Part shown: piece after piece, positions 62,674 to 64,000 of the stretch
Layout: each line of letters starts with the position of its first letter
Numbering within the stretch: the first letter of the stretch is position 1
DNA from: Tragulus kanchil
Taxonomy: Eukaryota > Chordata > Mammalia > Artiodactyla > Tragulidae
NCBI GenBank assembly: GCA_022376925.1
Contig: JAIOJX010000026.1
Span: 251,903,330 to 251,967,329, forward strand
Length of the DNA stretch: 64,000 nt
Reading direction: 5' to 3'
Notes under the pieces: model-generated
Seen by the model: only the letters and a program-made list of their open reading frames with translations
The model's database searches: none
Told to the model about the DNA's origin: nothing
Translations under genes and position numbers: made by a program

Positions 62674-64000
62674 AGAAATGGCAAGATTTTTCAAGTGTCA
62701 TTGAAAACAATAAAAGACTTAAGTATAGACTGTATATAGTGCTATTTATCTAGGTATTAGAAGGCAGGTTGCTACAAACAGGGCAATAGGCAGCACATTT
62801 GATAGGAAAGGTGCTCTGGTACGTGAGACAGAATGAGGACTAACAGGGGAAGGAAGGGTGACACCAGCTTCCCCAAACGACATGGTTCCCCTGGGGAGTG
62901 AGAGTATGGAAACAAGTTCCTGGGGCTGCCTGCTATTGTTGTAACTGAGCCAGTTACAAAGAACTGAAACTGTTGCTTCACTGCTAACTGTCTCATACAG
63001 CGAAATTTTTTGGTCAAAGATTATGAAAGTAAGTTGGCTATGTTGGGTGATTGTTTTAGCTATACAGAGATTTTCTGTATAAAAGCATTTGTTGAAGTGG
63101 CATTGACTTAGAAAGCTGCAGTCTGATTATTACTGTGTATGCCACATCAAAATGTATTAACACAGACACTCGATTCCTTCCTTAAAAAGCAGAATGAGAA
63201 GCTTTTCAAATATCTTGGATAATCCAGAAGTTTGGTCATGGGTTCTACCCTTTTGGACTACTGTTCTTATTTATTTTTTTTTTTGTCTTTTGAAATACTT
63301 GCTAAGTGAATCACAGAACACTGTGTCTAAGAAACCAACAAGCAGAATTACCAGCCAGTTTTCTTGAAACTCTAACTGGTTTGCCTTGGACTTAAAGGCT
63401 TTCACCTTTGGTAGGTTAATCCATAGTGTTTCAATAGGCTCATCTTAGAGAAGTCTCCTTCTTCTTCTCTGTACACCTACTCCACCCCCACCTCCTTTCC
63501 CCCCAAAATACCCTCTTTCCTGCAGCACCTTAAAATGTACGTCTCACCCAGATGTTTGACACTATGTGTGTATGTCATGAGTGTATAATTAATTTAATTG
63601 TAGAGGTGTTAGCCGTTAGATTTATTGCCCCATGAAATTATTGCTTTCCCTCTGATTTTTCTGGGTCTTAAATAGTGCTTGGGCTTTTGAAAGTATTATT
63701 AAATACCAGAAGTGAGATAGATTTTATAGCATCTGAGAACTCATAAGTGTGTGAGGGCACAGCATGTTAGCATCCTGGTCACCTGCTTGGCTGGCTGGGC
63801 ACCTGTAACATCACTGCAGCTCCTCGTCCATCACTCTCAGTGGCTGTGACGACACCTTGGAGAGCTGAGGGAGCTGGCAGCTGGTGGCTTGCAGCCCTCC
63901 CGAACAGTGGTCCATTTCAGAGTTCGTGCTTAACACAGAGCTCTGCCATTGCCCGGCCGCTCTCTTCCCCACTTTGGAGCTGAAGGCATGGTGACTGAAT

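Overview
This window is vertebrate nuclear DNA from a ruminant artiodactyl. Bov-tA type SINEs, BovB LINE fragments and CHR-type tRNA-Glu SINEs occur throughout, alongside 5'-truncated L1s, a MIR and a mariner MITE. I cannot name the species. There are no prokaryotic genes, no CRISPR array and no credible intronless gene. Almost every open reading frame is chance or repeat-derived.

The only gene I can support is TANC1, on the + strand. TANC1 is a postsynaptic scaffold protein with P-loop/ankyrin/TPR domains downstream of a disordered N-terminus. Four consecutive internal coding exons lie at 19233-19337, 37512-37642, 38669-38855 and 60187-60450. Their splice phases chain without a break (1-1, 1-0, 0-1, 1-1), giving 687 nt, or about 229 codons, of the Ser/Pro/Thr-rich N-terminal region before the NTPase/ankyrin part. 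The start codon lies upstream of the window and the structured domains lie downstream. Everything else is intron: the upstream intron (1-19232), an 18.2 kb intron, a 1.0 kb intron, a 21.3 kb intron, and the start of the next.

The most striking large-scale property is a 'stutter'. Eighteen times, the sequence runs on for about 1.05-1.18 kb and then jumps back and repeats itself almost identically. The small indels I could compare cluster mainly near the edges of the overlap, and several junctions carry short scrambled filler. Some overlaps chain, so certain stretches occur three times. No TANC1 exon is duplicated. The uniform size, near identity and degraded edges look like sequence overlaps that were concatenated instead of merged in the assembly. 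If so, about 20 kb of the 64 kb is artificial and the real locus is near 44 kb. This can be tested with reads.

The mobile-element layer is informative. Several CHR-derived SINEs have intact target-site duplications of 11-16 bp, two sit inside a truncated L1, and they fall into an older and a younger tail type. Other notable items are a three-layer nested insertion near 45.2 kb, an inverted SINE pair near 24.4-25.0 kb, two adjacent near-perfect hairpins at 58.09 kb, and a repeated Ser-Pro-x-Ser-Thr-Leu motif in the third exon. I do not see a previously undescribed biological system. The best leads are the stutter and the possibly young SINE subfamily.
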